Positions 16,806 to 25,293 of a stretch of 36,272 nt of DNA are shown one piece after another. The DNA comes from Clostridium tagluense (GTDB lineage Bacteria > Bacillota > Clostridia > Clostridiales > Clostridiaceae): positions 1-36,272 of the forward strand of contig NZ_BHYK01000041.1 in the NCBI RefSeq assembly GCF_003865095.1, read 5' to 3'. The notes below the pieces were generated by a model. It worked only from the letters and a program-made list of their open reading frames with translations. It made no database searches and had not been told where the DNA came from. The stretch's first letter is position 1, and every line of letters begins with the position of its first letter. The translations under genes were made by a program, and so were the position numbers.

Positions 16806-17395
16806 AAAAGTACCTCCATATATTTTTTGATTATTTTATCAACATGGAATTTTTTCGCATATTCGCCTAGCAAATTAAAATCAGCAGATTTTAGTTTAAT
16901 ATATCTCTTTAAAGCGTCATTTAAAATCTGAATGTCTATTTTGTTTCTGCTTCGTACAATATCACAAATTGTCCTCTCAATATTATACAATTTAATATCA
17001 TTTCCAAAAGAAGTTTTTGCGGTAGTAATACCTAACGAATGTAATTCATTTTTTATATAATAAACCTTGTTGTTTTCAGAAATACTTGTTACAACCTTAT
17101 AACTACTTGGTACAGTTGCTGAATATTCAAAGGGCGTTCTATCAGATAACCCATGTATAAACAGAGCTGTTTCATGTGAATAAATTAACTTTGGATATTT
17201 AATCTGCATATAATACATCTCATCTTCAATTTCACCCGACAAAACATATACACCTCTGCTTACTCGTTCTAATTTCCCCATACTCACAAGCTTAGATAAA
17301 TACGTTCGTGGAATATTTAGACGTGTTAAATCTGCTGTAAATAATGTACCATTATTTTGCTCAATTAAATTTTCCAATTCATTTAAATAATCCAT
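16802..17395 (-). CDS. abiEi: AbiEi-type antitoxin/autorepressor
   Basis: AbiEi neutralises AbiEii and represses its own promoter. The 197-residue protein has an N-terminal winged-helix region (about 1-55: TADLTRLNIPRTYLSKLVSM then GKLERVSRGVYVL). The C-terminal antitoxin domain contains YPKLIYSHETALFIHGLSDR and VYNIERTICDIV-like (LYNIERTICDIVRSR) motifs. This matches the AbiEi_4 pattern. The gene is intact and translationally coupled to abiEii. Upstream is a promoter covered by a 16-bp perfect inverted repeat, the likely binding site of this protein. Confidence 0.92.
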   Translation of the reverse strand: MDYLNELENLIEQNNGTLFTADLTRLNIPRTYLSKLVSMGKLERVSRGVYVLSGEIEDEMYYMQIKYPKLIYSHETALFIHGLSDRTPFEYSATVPSSYKVVTSISENNKVYYIKNELHSLGITTAKTSFGNDIKLYNIERTICDIVRSRNKIDIQILNDALKRYIKLKSADFNLLGEYAKKFHVDKIIKKYMEVLL

Positions 17396-17408
17396 TTATC
17401 TCACCTCA

Positions 17409-17453
17409 TTACAAAGATACTGATATTATACTTCAAATCAGTATCTTTGTAAA
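17409..17453 (-). promoter_or_regulatory. AbiE promoter covered by a perfect 16-bp inverted repeat
   Basis: On the minus strand TTTACA (17453-17448), 17 bases, TATAAT (17430-17425) form a strong sigma-A promoter 30 bases from the abiEi ATG. The arms TTACAAAGATACTGAT (17409-17424) and ATCAGTATCTTTGTAA (17437-17452) are perfect and the -10 lies in the 12-base space between them. In characterised AbiE systems the antitoxin binds inverted repeats at this place. Confidence 0.85.
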
Positions 17454-17617
17454 CTTTTTTCAATATAAATCATAAAATTAAAAAAGCTAAAAATTCCTCA
17501 CTAGGACATGTAATTATAATATAATCCTTATTTTCTAGCTAAGTTTACCTTTCAGAGTTAATACTATCTCAACATGTGCCTTTATGTACCATATAAAATA
17601 AGACTTTCTATTTCCGC

Positions 17618-17798
17618 TAAAAATGAATACCCCCTGTTGAAAATCCATAAAAGGTGTGCATTTATTTTATTCTAACCTATAATTTCATAACTTACAGCAC
17701 AATTTCCACACTGCATTTTATCCAAAAAACAATAAAAACCCCTGAATTCAAGGGTTTTCCATTGTATCAATATTTAAGTTTTCTTATGGTGGAGGCGA
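17618..17798. repeat. Junction block 2, copy B (true ssrA 3' flank)
   Basis: About 181 bp directly downstream of and including the last 12 bases of ssrA, aligned to 12174-12355 with one gap. It contains the functional ssrA terminator. If an element inserted at the ssrA 3' end, this is the junction that restores ssrA. Confidence 0.8.
17735..17758 (-). terminator. ssrA terminator
   Basis: Stem AAAACCC/GGGTTTT (17735-17741 and 17752-17758), followed on the minus strand by a T-rich run (TTATTGTTTTTTGG), about 29 bases after the tmRNA CCA end. Confidence 0.85.
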
Positions 17799-18140
17799 GG
17801 GGTGTCGAACCCCTGTCCGAAAGCCATAACACCTAGGCATCTACGAGCGTAGTTAGTACTTTAGCATTCCCTCTATGTGACTCTTACTAACGAGATTCAC
17901 GCTTTGGTAGCTTCATATTTTCCGTTTCTGGGTCAAAGCTTTCCCAGACTCGGTTCACCGCTGTCGGCGCCCTATCCTAAGTCGCGGTAATCAAAGGTAA
18001 GACGTAGCAGAACTAAGCTGCTAGTGCTAAATTATCGTTTGCGTTTAAATTGTCCCTATAGTTTTTTGACGCGGGTCCATAGGTTCCCTCGGCTCGCTTC
18101 CTCGATGCAACGTACCCCCGTCGAAACCAAGTACGCCCCC
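17787..18140 (-). ncRNA. ssrA: tmRNA (transfer-messenger RNA)
   Basis: tmRNA rescues stalled ribosomes together with SmpB and tags the incomplete protein for proteolysis. The 354-base gene begins at GGGGGCGTACTTGG (18140) and ends with the tRNA-like arm GGTTCGACACCCC and an encoded CCA (17789-17787). The tag reading frame (18042 to 18013) encodes ANDNLALAA followed by TAG. The two ends pair as the acceptor stem, with the usual GGGGGC...GCCTCC pattern. It lies between smpB and the AbiE cassette. Its 3' end is a classical tyrosine-integrase target; the last 12 bases are repeated at 12344-12355. Confidence 0.97.
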
Positions 18141-18366
18141 GTATTGTCAAAAGATTTAATTCAAATCTCTTGCAATGCAATAATATGTGTATCCTATTGC
18201 ATATTTATAACGCAATTTTATATTTATTTTGTTTTTGTGTTTTTGTAAATGAATTAAATTTTAGTTTTTAATGTTTTACTGCCTTGCTGTCTATGTCTTA
18301 ATAATACACTATATTAGGAGCTTTATCAAGTGCTAATATTATGTATTTCTTGTGTAATAGTGCTTA

Positions 18367-18834
18367 TTATCTCATACTTTCCTTGAACTGCCTAGCCATA
18401 TCTCTCTTGGCATCTTTTTCAAGCATAGCATCTCTCTTATCATAATCTTTCTTACCGCGAACAATACCAAGATTAACTTTCACTTTAGTATTTTTAAGAT
18501 AAATAGATAATGGAACTAGAGTAAACCCCTTTTGTGATGTAAATCCTTGTAGTCTATTTATTTGTTCTTTATGAAGTAATAACCTTCTAACTCTTAATGG
18601 ATCAGCATTAAATTGGTTCCCATTTTCATAATGACTTATATGCATATTTTTTATAAATACTTCACCGTTTATAACATCTGCATAACTATCTTTTAAATTT
18701 GCCTTTCCAGCTCTAATAGACTTTACCTCTGTACCAACAAGTTCTATTCCAGCTTCCATTGCTTCTTCTATAAAATAATCATGTCTTGCTTTTCTATTTT
18801 CCACTAGTGTTTTGTTTCCTGTTTCCTTTGCCAT
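18367..18834 (-). CDS. smpB: SsrA-binding protein SmpB
   Basis: SmpB binds the tRNA-like domain of tmRNA and carries it to stalled ribosomes. The 155-residue protein has the standard SmpB features: [20 protein letters not shown] at the start, [33 protein letters not shown], the KEINRL-type helix ([10 protein letters not shown]), and the basic tail [20 protein letters not shown]. Length is normal. The ATG is preceded by GGTGAGG. It sits between rnr and ssrA, the order common in Firmicutes, where the three genes act in the same rescue and RNA-decay pathway. Confidence 0.97.
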   Translation of the reverse strand: MAKETGNKTLVENRKARHDYFIEEAMEAGIELVGTEVKSIRAGKANLKDSYADVINGEVFIKNMHISHYENGNQFNADPLRVRRLLLHKEQINRLQGFTSQKGFTLVPLSIYLKNTKVKVNLGIVRGKKDYDKRDAMLEKDAKRDMARQFKESMR

Positions 18835-18954
18835 AACCTCACCTACTTTATTCTTATTAATATATAATTATACTCTATAACCCATTCTTTTTCAAGAAAA
18901 TGTGGATTATGTTTACATGGCTGTAGATTCACAAATCGCTCTTTAAAATAATAA

Positions 18955-19028
18955 ACAGAAGAGGCACTTATTTCTCCTCACTTGAGGCGATTAATCCTTC
19001 TCAAGTGAGGAGGTTAATCCTCTTCTGT
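18955..19028 (-). terminator. Large two-part inverted repeat after rnr
   Basis: The outer stem ACAGAAGAGG/CCTCTTCTGT (10 bp) encloses the inner stem CTCCTCACTTGAG/CTCAAGTGAGGAG (13 bp), both perfect. On the minus strand it is followed by TTATTATTTT. It probably ends the rnr transcript before smpB; the T-run is interrupted, so an mRNA stabiliser role is also possible. Confidence 0.65.
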
Positions 19029-19064
19029 ATCTTTATTTTTGAATTATTCTACAATACCGTACTT

Positions 19065-21257
19065 TTACTTTGTGGAATCATCTTTTATAAGTTCATCTAA
19101 ATCCTTAACGGAATATTCTTCTTCTTTTTCTTCTTTATCTTTATCATCTTTAATTATATCAAAATAAACCTCATGAGAAGCTAAATCAACTTTACTAACT
19201 ATGATTCTTACCTCTTCGCCCAATTTATAAATGTTCTTAGTTCTCTCACCTACAAGGGTTAAATGTCTTTCATCAAAAACATAATAATCATCATCTAAGC
19301 TACTCATATGAACTAATCCTTCTATAGTATTTGGAAGTTCTATAAACAATCCAAAATTAGTCACTGAAGAAATAATACCGTCAAATTCTTGACCTATTCT
19401 TTCATTCATGTATTCTGCTTTCTTTAAATCATCTACTTCTCTTTCGGCTTCCATTGCTATTCTTTCCATATCTGAGGATTGTTTTGATGCTATCTCTACT
19501 TCTTTTCTTAATTTTTCTGTTCTTTTTTCACTTAAACCTGCATTTATAACCTCTTTAATTATCCTATGGATCATGAGGTCTGGATATCTTCTAATTGGTG
19601 AGGTAAAGTGACAATAATATTTGGATGCCAAGCCAAAATGACCGCTACATTCTGGAGAATATTTTGCTTTCATCATAGAACGAAGTAACAATGTGCTTAG
19701 CACCATTTCTTCTTTCTCACCTTTTACTTTTGCTATTACTTCTTGAAGCATTCTAGGGTGTATCTCTTTTCCCCACTTTATAGGGTATCCTAAATTATGT
19801 GCAAATTCACTAAAATGTATTAACTTTTCTTCATCTGGATCCTCATGGATTCTATATACAAAAGGTACATTAAGCCAGAACATATGCTCAGCTACAGTTT
19901 CATTAGCAATTAACATAAATTCCTCAATTACTCTATTTGCAATTCCTCTTTCATAAGGAACAATGTCTACAGGTTTTCCAAATTCATTTAATAATATTTT
20001 ACACTCAGTAAAGTCAAAATCTATAGCACCTCTACCCATTCTCTTTTTATTAAGAATGGCACATAAATCTTCCATATGTTTAAAATCTTCATATAAATAA
20101 TCATATTTTTCCATTGTTTCTGCGTCTTTATCTCTTAATATTTTTGTAACATCAGTATAAGTCATTCTTTCATTAGTTTTTATAATGGTTTCTACTATCT
20201 CATGGTCTATAGTTTTACCAGTCTTGTCTATTTCCATAAAGCAACTAAGAGCCAGCCTATCTACTTTAGGATTTAAACTACAAACTCCATTAGATAATTT
20301 TTTAGGAAGCATTGGTATAACCCTATCAATTAAGTATACTGAAGTTGCTCTAGTTAAAGCTTCTATATCTAGTGGGTTTTTCTCTTTAACATAGTGAGAA
20401 ACATCCGCTATATGAACACCTAAACGATAGTTGCCATTATCTAAAATCTCAATAGATACAGCGTCATCTAAATCTTTAGCATCCTCACCGTCTATAGTTA
20501 CCATCTGCAAGTCTCTTAAATCTGTTCTTCGCGTATATTCTTCTTCTGGGATTTTTTCAACTATATTGTCTGCAAAGGCTTCAACTTTTGCTGGAAATTC
20601 TTCTGGCAACTTATGTTTCTTAATTATAGTTAATATGTCTATACCTTGATCCCCTTTATTTCCAAGAATCTCTACGATTCTTCCTTCAGGATTTCTTCTT
20701 TGTTCTGGCCACTCAGTTATTTCAGCTATTACTATTTGACCTGTTTTGGCACCATTTCTTTCTGCTTTAGGGATAAATATATCTTGAGCAATCCTCTTAT
20801 CATCTGCTACTACAAAACCAAAGTTTTTGCTGTCATCATAAGTCCCTATTATTGTTTTATTAGATCTTTCTATTATTCTTGTAATCTCACCTTCACATTT
20901 CTTACCATTGTTTACTTCTTTTAAAATCTTTGCAAGAACTCTATCACCATTCATTGCTCCATTCACATTATCTGCTGGAATAAATATATCTGGTCTTTCC
21001 TCGTCCGCTATTACAAATCCAAAACCTCTTTGATGACCTTGGAATTTACCACTTACAATACCCATCTTCTCTGGAATACCATAATGCTCAGTTCGTGTTT
21101 TAACTATTTGACCATCTTTTTCCATTTCAGATAATAGTTTAGTAAAGTCTTTCATGTTTGCTTTTTTAATACTAAATACTTTAGATAATTCCGCTATGTT
21201 CATAGGCTTGTATGCTTGTTCTGTCATAAAGCTTATTAGTGTTTCTTTTATATCCAT
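19065..21257 (-). CDS. rnr: Ribonuclease R
   Basis: RNase R is a 3'-to-5' exoribonuclease that degrades structured RNA, including mRNA from stalled ribosomes. The 730-residue protein has an N-terminal winged-helix domain (about 1-60) and two cold-shock OB folds (about 65-125 and 130-205, each with GFGFVIAD/FGFVVADD). The RNB catalytic domain has the metal-binding DAKDLDDA cluster (D259, D262, D264, D265) and later HFTSPIRRYPDL. An S1 domain (about 628-706) and a short acidic tail follow. AGGAGG precedes the ATG. It is upstream of smpB and ssrA on the same strand. Confidence 0.97.
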   Translation of the reverse strand: MDIKETLISFMTEQAYKPMNIAELSKVFSIKKANMKDFTKLLSEMEKDGQIVKTRTEHYGIPEKMGIVSGKFQGHQRGFGFVIADEERPDIFIPADNVNGAMNGDRVLAKILKEVNNGKKCEGEITRIIERSNKTIIGTYDDSKNFGFVVADDKRIAQDIFIPKAERNGAKTGQIVIAEITEWPEQRRNPEGRIVEILGNKGDQGIDILTIIKKHKLPEEFPAKVEAFADNIVEKIPEEEYTRRTDLRDLQMVTIDGEDAKDLDDAVSIEILDNGNYRLGVHIADVSHYVKEKNPLDIEALTRATSVYLIDRVIPMLPKKLSNGVCSLNPKVDRLALSCFMEIDKTGKTIDHEIVETIIKTNERMTYTDVTKILRDKDAETMEKYDYLYEDFKHMEDLCAILNKKRMGRGAIDFDFTECKILLNEFGKPVDIVPYERGIANRVIEEFMLIANETVAEHMFWLNVPFVYRIHEDPDEEKLIHFSEFAHNLGYPIKWGKEIHPRMLQEVIAKVKGEKEEMVLSTLLLRSMMKAKYSPECSGHFGLASKYYCHFTSPIRRYPDLMIHRIIKEVINAGLSEKRTEKLRKEVEIASKQSSDMERIAMEAEREVDDLKKAEYMNERIGQEFDGIISSVTNFGLFIELPNTIEGLVHMSSLDDDYYVFDERHLTLVGERTKNIYKLGEEVRIIVSKVDLASHEVYFDIIKDDKDKEEKEEEYSVKDLDELIKDDSTK

Positions 21258-21452
21258 AAGATTTTCCTCCTATATAATTTTATTAATTTATTTTTTAAAT
21301 CATTCCTGAATAATATTCATTATAACTTTAGTATTAACTAACTATTATGGCGAATTATACATCTAATACTACATTTACTTATCTTTATTATAATCCAAAA
21401 AATAAATCTAGTATATACTATATGATTATATACTTCCCCATTTCCCAATAAA

Positions 21453-21494
21453 AAATGCCCACATTAAATAGTTTTATTTAATGTGAGCGTTTTG
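21453..21494. terminator. Hairpin upstream of rnr
   Basis: CACATTAAAT/ATTTAATGTG stem with flanking AAAATGCC/AGCGTTTT partial pairing. It is near-symmetric, with A-rich left and T-rich right sides, so it could terminate in either direction. No adjacent gene explains it directly. Confidence 0.45.
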
Positions 21495-21546
21495 TCGGAA
21501 TACTATGTACAAACATTTCTTCTCAGAAATCGACTTTTTTTGCAAA

Positions 21547-21578
21547 ATAAAACAGCCCTTGGGGTTGGGCTGTTTTAT
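21547..21578 (-). terminator. Terminator downstream of the pseudouridine synthase gene
   Basis: A perfect 12-bp stem ATAAAACAGCCC/GGGCTGTTTTAT with an 8-base loop, followed on the minus strand by TTTTGC and then A-rich sequence. It lies about 180 bases after the stop at 21756. Confidence 0.7.
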
Positions 21579-21755
21579 AATAAATAAAAAGGGGGCTATT
21601 TATCTCTCTATTTATCTTTACTCTTTAATTATATTAAACTTAACTAAAGTTTGCAAGGTTTTTTTGAGATTTTATTGTAAATATTTTTTAAAATGGCGAC
21701 ATTTTATTCACATTTTATTCATTTTCACCGTATATTACGGTATTATAAAATGTCA

Positions 21756-22472
21756 TTAAACCTGTTTTAATGAGTTTATTTCTTCTTCTGTCAATTCTCG
21801 ATATTGTCCTTCTGATAAACTTTCATCTAATTTTAATGGTCCAAAACTAATTCTTCTTAAAAATACAACTTTTTTATTTACACTTTCAAACATTCTTTTT
21901 ACCTGATGAAATTTACCTTCCTGAATAGTAACCATTACTTCTGATCCATTCTCATTTGCACTTAATACTTCTAGTATTGCTGGCATACATTTATATCCGT
22001 CATCTATTACAACACCATTCTTAAAGGTGGAAATATCCTTTTCATCTATAAATTTATTAATTTCAGCATAATACACTTTATCTACATGATTCTTAGGTGC
22101 TATTAATTTATGATTTAACTCCCCATCATTAGTAATTAGTAGTAATCCCACTGTATCTTTATCAAGCCTGCCTATAGGGAATGGCTTAAAGGAATGGTAC
22201 TGCTCATCTAACAAATCAATTACAGTTTCATCATGATTATCTACAGTAGCAGAAACAACACCCGCTGGCTTATTCATAATTAAATATATGTGTTTTCTAT
22301 ATTTAATTTCTTCACCAGATACCTTTATTACAGCCTTATCCGGATCAATCTTCATAGCACTATCTGAAGCTATAATTCCATCAATCTCTACTTTTCCTTT
22401 TTTTAATAATCCCTTTACTTCTTTTCTTGTTCCATGACCTAAATTTGACAATACTTTGTCTATTCTTTCCAT
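21756..22472 (-). CDS. rsuA: RsuA-family 16S rRNA pseudouridine synthase
   Basis: Converts a specific uridine in rRNA (U516 of 16S rRNA in the RsuA group) to pseudouridine. The 238-residue protein has an N-terminal S4 RNA-binding domain (about 1-55, MERIDKVLSNLGHGTRKEVK) and the catalytic GRLDKDTVGLLL motif (D104). The ITNDGELNHKLIAPKN and EGKFHQVKRMF motifs place it in the RsuA/RluB/E/F group. The length suits RsuA rather than RluB. GGAG lies before the ATG. It is a single gene bounded by hairpins. The exact target uridine is inferred from family. Confidence 0.85.
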   Translation of the reverse strand: MERIDKVLSNLGHGTRKEVKGLLKKGKVEIDGIIASDSAMKIDPDKAVIKVSGEEIKYRKHIYLIMNKPAGVVSATVDNHDETVIDLLDEQYHSFKPFPIGRLDKDTVGLLLITNDGELNHKLIAPKNHVDKVYYAEINKFIDEKDISTFKNGVVIDDGYKCMPAILEVLSANENGSEVMVTIQEGKFHQVKRMFESVNKKVVFLRRISFGPLKLDESLSEGQYRELTEEEINSLKQV

Positions 22473-22565
22473 ATAAATTCATCTCCTCAACTGTTTCTTA
22501 AAACCAATAGTAAAACATATAAATAATTATTATATACAATTATTATAAACCCTTTTCTCATAAAA

Positions 22566-22589
22566 AAAACAGCCTTGAAAAGCTGTTTT
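22566..22589 (-). terminator. Terminator of the triple-tyrosine-repeat gene
   Basis: Stem AAAACAGC/GCTGTTTT with an 8-base loop directly after the stop at 22594, followed on the minus strand by a long T-run; a strong intrinsic terminator. Confidence 0.88.
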
Positions 22590-22593
22590 AACT

Positions 22594-24600
22594 TTATTCC
22601 AATACTTCTATCTCCATTATATCATAATCTTCATATGAAATACTCTTATAAAAATTTTTTGATAATACCAGCACTTTATACATTCCTTTAGTAAAGGGCA
22701 TAAATGTATAATCATTTTTCTTGCTAAATCTTTGTGCTAAGGTCCATTCCTCCTTTTCCATAAGATAAAACTCATATACCACATCTCTGCCTCCCAGATT
22801 TTCCGTTACAAATGTTATTGCTTCATTGGCCTTAAAATTTGTCTTATCGCATAAAATCCTTGTATCTGTTATAGGTAATGTCTCATGTACTTGTATTTTT
22901 ATTTCCTTCATACAATCATATTCCTCTATGCTAGCTTTATTTTTCGCCCTAAGCTCTATTAAATAATTTCCACTAGATTTTGGTTTAAGCTCGTAATTCT
23001 TATGCTGCACAAAGTTTGTTTGTTCCACTAAATGACCATTTATTTTCAAAATATAATTCACAAGGGTATTTCTTGTGTTTTCAGATATTACTTCCAGTGC
23101 AATAGTATCCCCTACCATATAATATTCTCGTGTGGGCATTAAAATATAGTCTATTTTAGCTGGAATACACACCAAAGCCTCAATATATACCACTGCGTGG
23201 CAATCGAATTCTCTTTTAGAGTATTTATCTTTTACTCTTACCTCTAATTTGAATTTACCGCTTTTTCCTGGAGTAAAATCTGCAAAATCATGTGTCCCAA
23301 ATTCAATTCTTTCTATTTCAGTATCATTCTCAAAAATGGAAAAACCATATCTTAGAGAAGTTCCTCCTGTTGCTTTAACTTTTACATGAACAACTTCATT
23401 TATTAGTACAGGATTTTTCTTATCCAAAATTATATCATCAATAATAACATTTGTATTCCCTATATCATCAATCATAAAGTCTAAACAAACACTCTTCTCA
23501 TATTCTCCTTCAAAAGATGAATCCTTAACCCACAAGCAAGCTTTATATTCTCCTGCTTCACTTGGTGTCCATATATAATTATTTTTTCTAATATAACCTG
23601 AATCCTCTATGCACTTTCCCTTGATTTTAAATTTGTACAATAATTCTTTCCCACCTCTAGCAATACATCTCAAATTAATAGGAGTATCGCATAGTTGTGG
23701 AGAACTTAAATCACTAGTAAAACTTTGTATATCTATTTCTTCATAAGGCTTTACGGTATAATGAATCAATGCTCTATCATCAAACTCATGAAGTGAATAC
23801 ATATCCTTTGCCATGCATAATAGCTTATAACTTCCCATATCTTCTTCAACATAACTAACTAATTTTTTAGTTGAATAATCTTGTATGCATTTACTATCCC
23901 CCTCAGGATTAATTTTTATAAATTTGTATAAAATCATTCTACTGTCCTCATGGATTGCCTCTACATCAAAAACTAGTTCCCTACCTGAAAGCAAATCTTC
24001 GGTCAAACATTTAAATTTCATAATTTCTAAGGGTTGCACAGATTTTACATTGAATTGTATTTTCATAAAGTCATCAAAAATATTTTTAGAATCTAAATTC
24101 TTGCATTCTACCAAAAATTCTTGCTCTCCAGAATATTTCGAAGCCCAAGTCATTACATTTTCTGATGAATAATCCTTTATAAGTAACCAATTTCCATTAT
24201 TACGTATCCAATACCTATACATAATAGGAACCTGCTTTGTCTCTACTGTTAAGGTGATTTTTTCACCTACCATTATTTCTTTTTTGTCTATGTAAATATC
24301 ACTTATTAACTTTTCGTAAAAATTACCAACTACATATTCGGTTTTCGACATAAAATCAAAAGCTTTTTTGCTTTCTTTTCTTTTAGCTTGTACCATTATT
24401 GAATACTTAGCATCTGCTTCCGGTTTCCATAGAACGGAAGTAGTTGCACTTAATTCCTTTAAAGTAGTCCATGTCCCTTCCATTCCTATAAGAAATTTAT
24501 AGTCCAGATTATCCTCTATCTCATTTTCAATACTTACTACAATTTCTTTATGTTCTTCCTCAGGATTTTCTATGTTAAACAATATATTCATTTCATTCAC
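22594..24600 (-). CDS. Triple-tyrosine-motif repeat protein
   Basis: This 668-residue protein consists of about seven tandem beta-sandwich repeats of roughly 90-100 residues. Each has a Tyr-rich strand (YRYWIRNNGNW, YKFIKINPEG, YEFYLMEKEEW), a GxYKLxxxAKD strand (SGEQEFLVECKN, MGSYKLLCMAKD, AGEYKACLWVKD), and a closing acidic strand. This matches the Y_Y_Y (triple tyrosine) domain pattern found in clostridial proteins and sensor proteins. There is no signal peptide, membrane segment or enzymatic domain, so a cytoplasmic binding or scaffold role is possible. The start is a GTG (24600) with AGGTG seven bases upstream; an ATG three codons later is an alternative. Function unknown. Confidence 0.7.
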   Translation of the reverse strand: MNEMNILFNIENPEEEHKEIVVSIENEIEDNLDYKFLIGMEGTWTTLKELSATTSVLWKPEADAKYSIMVQAKRKESKKAFDFMSKTEYVVGNFYEKLISDIYIDKKEIMVGEKITLTVETKQVPIMYRYWIRNNGNWLLIKDYSSENVMTWASKYSGEQEFLVECKNLDSKNIFDDFMKIQFNVKSVQPLEIMKFKCLTEDLLSGRELVFDVEAIHEDSRMILYKFIKINPEGDSKCIQDYSTKKLVSYVEEDMGSYKLLCMAKDMYSLHEFDDRALIHYTVKPYEEIDIQSFTSDLSSPQLCDTPINLRCIARGGKELLYKFKIKGKCIEDSGYIRKNNYIWTPSEAGEYKACLWVKDSSFEGEYEKSVCLDFMIDDIGNTNVIIDDIILDKKNPVLINEVVHVKVKATGGTSLRYGFSIFENDTEIERIEFGTHDFADFTPGKSGKFKLEVRVKDKYSKREFDCHAVVYIEALVCIPAKIDYILMPTREYYMVGDTIALEVISENTRNTLVNYILKINGHLVEQTNFVQHKNYELKPKSSGNYLIELRAKNKASIEEYDCMKEIKIQVHETLPITDTRILCDKTNFKANEAITFVTENLGGRDVVYEFYLMEKEEWTLAQRFSKKNDYTFMPFTKGMYKVLVLSKNFYKSISYEDYDIMEIEVLE

Positions 24601-24881
24601 TCAAGTTCACCTACCTTTATAAATAAGCTACACAATGGATTTTTTAAAATCTTCCTCTATATTGGTATATTATACTATGATTCCATAATTTGTAACAGTG
24701 TTTACTTTCTTTTTTTTCTTTTATTTAATGACATAAATACTTATGATTTTAATTTAAAATAATAATATTACGAATTTTATAATTTTTTATGGTAGCGATA
24801 TTGTTATTATAATATTTATTAATAGGGTAAAACTATTATAACCATAAATTATTTTTAATAATTGTTGAAAGGAGAGATATT
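24601..24881. other. Divergent intergenic region
   Basis: A 281-bp, very AT-rich region between two divergent genes. It must hold both promoters. Candidate hexamers overlap in the runs around 24780-24830 and cannot be assigned. Nothing else is seen. Confidence 0.4.
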
Positions 24882-25061
24882 ATGGCTCACAAAAAACTAG
24901 ATCATTATAATCCAAATTATCCTTACAAAAAAGAAGACATAACTATTGATAAAAGCAATAAGTCTGGTTATCCTATGCTAGAGCAGGTAAATAACGCTTC
25001 CCTATATCCTGAATCTATCAAAGACAATATCGATATGAAAGATATGAATACCGCAGATTAA
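24882..25061 (+). CDS. Small hydrophilic protein of 59 residues
   Basis: An intact short ORF begins at an ATG with a strong AAAGGAGAG ribosome site nine bases upstream and ends at TAA. The product starts MAHKKLDHYNPNYPYKKEDI and is rich in Asn, Tyr, Lys and Asp, without membrane segments or Cys. A perfect 20-bp hairpin lies 111 bases downstream. I do not recognise the family. The amino-acid composition (Asn/Tyr/Lys, no hydrophobic core) is compatible with a small spore or stress protein, but that is speculation. It is one of only two intact plus-strand genes in the window. Confidence 0.75.
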   Translation: MAHKKLDHYNPNYPYKKEDITIDKSNKSGYPMLEQVNNASLYPESIKDNIDMKDMNTAD

Positions 25062-25171
25062 TTGCTTTTTTATGACCAATTCAAAAATTGACCTGCACTC
25101 TTGTGACTTTAATCATGGACGGCATTACCTAAATTAAATCATCATCTGAAATTCTGTTAAACACTTGAAAG

Positions 25172-25214
25172 TTTTAGAGGACTAAACAATTATGAATTGT
25201 TTAGTCCTCTAAAA
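25172..25214. terminator. Perfect 20-bp hairpin, bidirectional terminator
   Basis: Arms TTTTAGAGGACTAAACAATT and its exact complement, loop ATG. It lies between the convergent small gene (ending 25061) and the YaiI/YqxD gene (ending 25294), with A and T runs on either side, so it can serve both. Confidence 0.8.
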
Positions 25215-25293
25215 TAACCTTTAACATGTCTAATAGCCTCAGTTACTGGCTATGTTTATATATTTCAAATCTTATATAGCAATCATTTTACTG

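Larger units (their letters stand above)
21258..21755. other. Intergenic region with two hairpins
   Basis: A 498-bp region between rnr and the pseudouridine synthase gene. It contains two hairpins (21453-21494 and 21547-21578, listed separately) and the rnr leader. I see no small ORF with a ribosome site. The part 21300-21450 is very AT-rich and likely holds the rnr promoter, but no single site stands out. Confidence 0.5.

Noticed and set aside
894-17395. CRISPR array or tRNA genes in the accessory region
   Set aside because: No regularly spaced direct repeats and no tRNA-like cloverleaf other than the tmRNA end were found by eye.
17654-17836. Plus-strand ORF ending in ARGVEPLSESHNT
   Set aside because: It lies antisense to the tmRNA 3' end and its terminator; this peptide is a well-known false protein derived from tmRNA/tRNA-like 3' ends.
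18142-18152. TTGACA just before the tmRNA 5' end as a -35 element
   Set aside because: It lies only a few bases before the mature 5' end, so it cannot serve as the -35 for this transcript.
18024-18248. Plus-strand ORF across the tmRNA 5' part
   Set aside because: Antisense to ssrA and its leader; no ribosome site.
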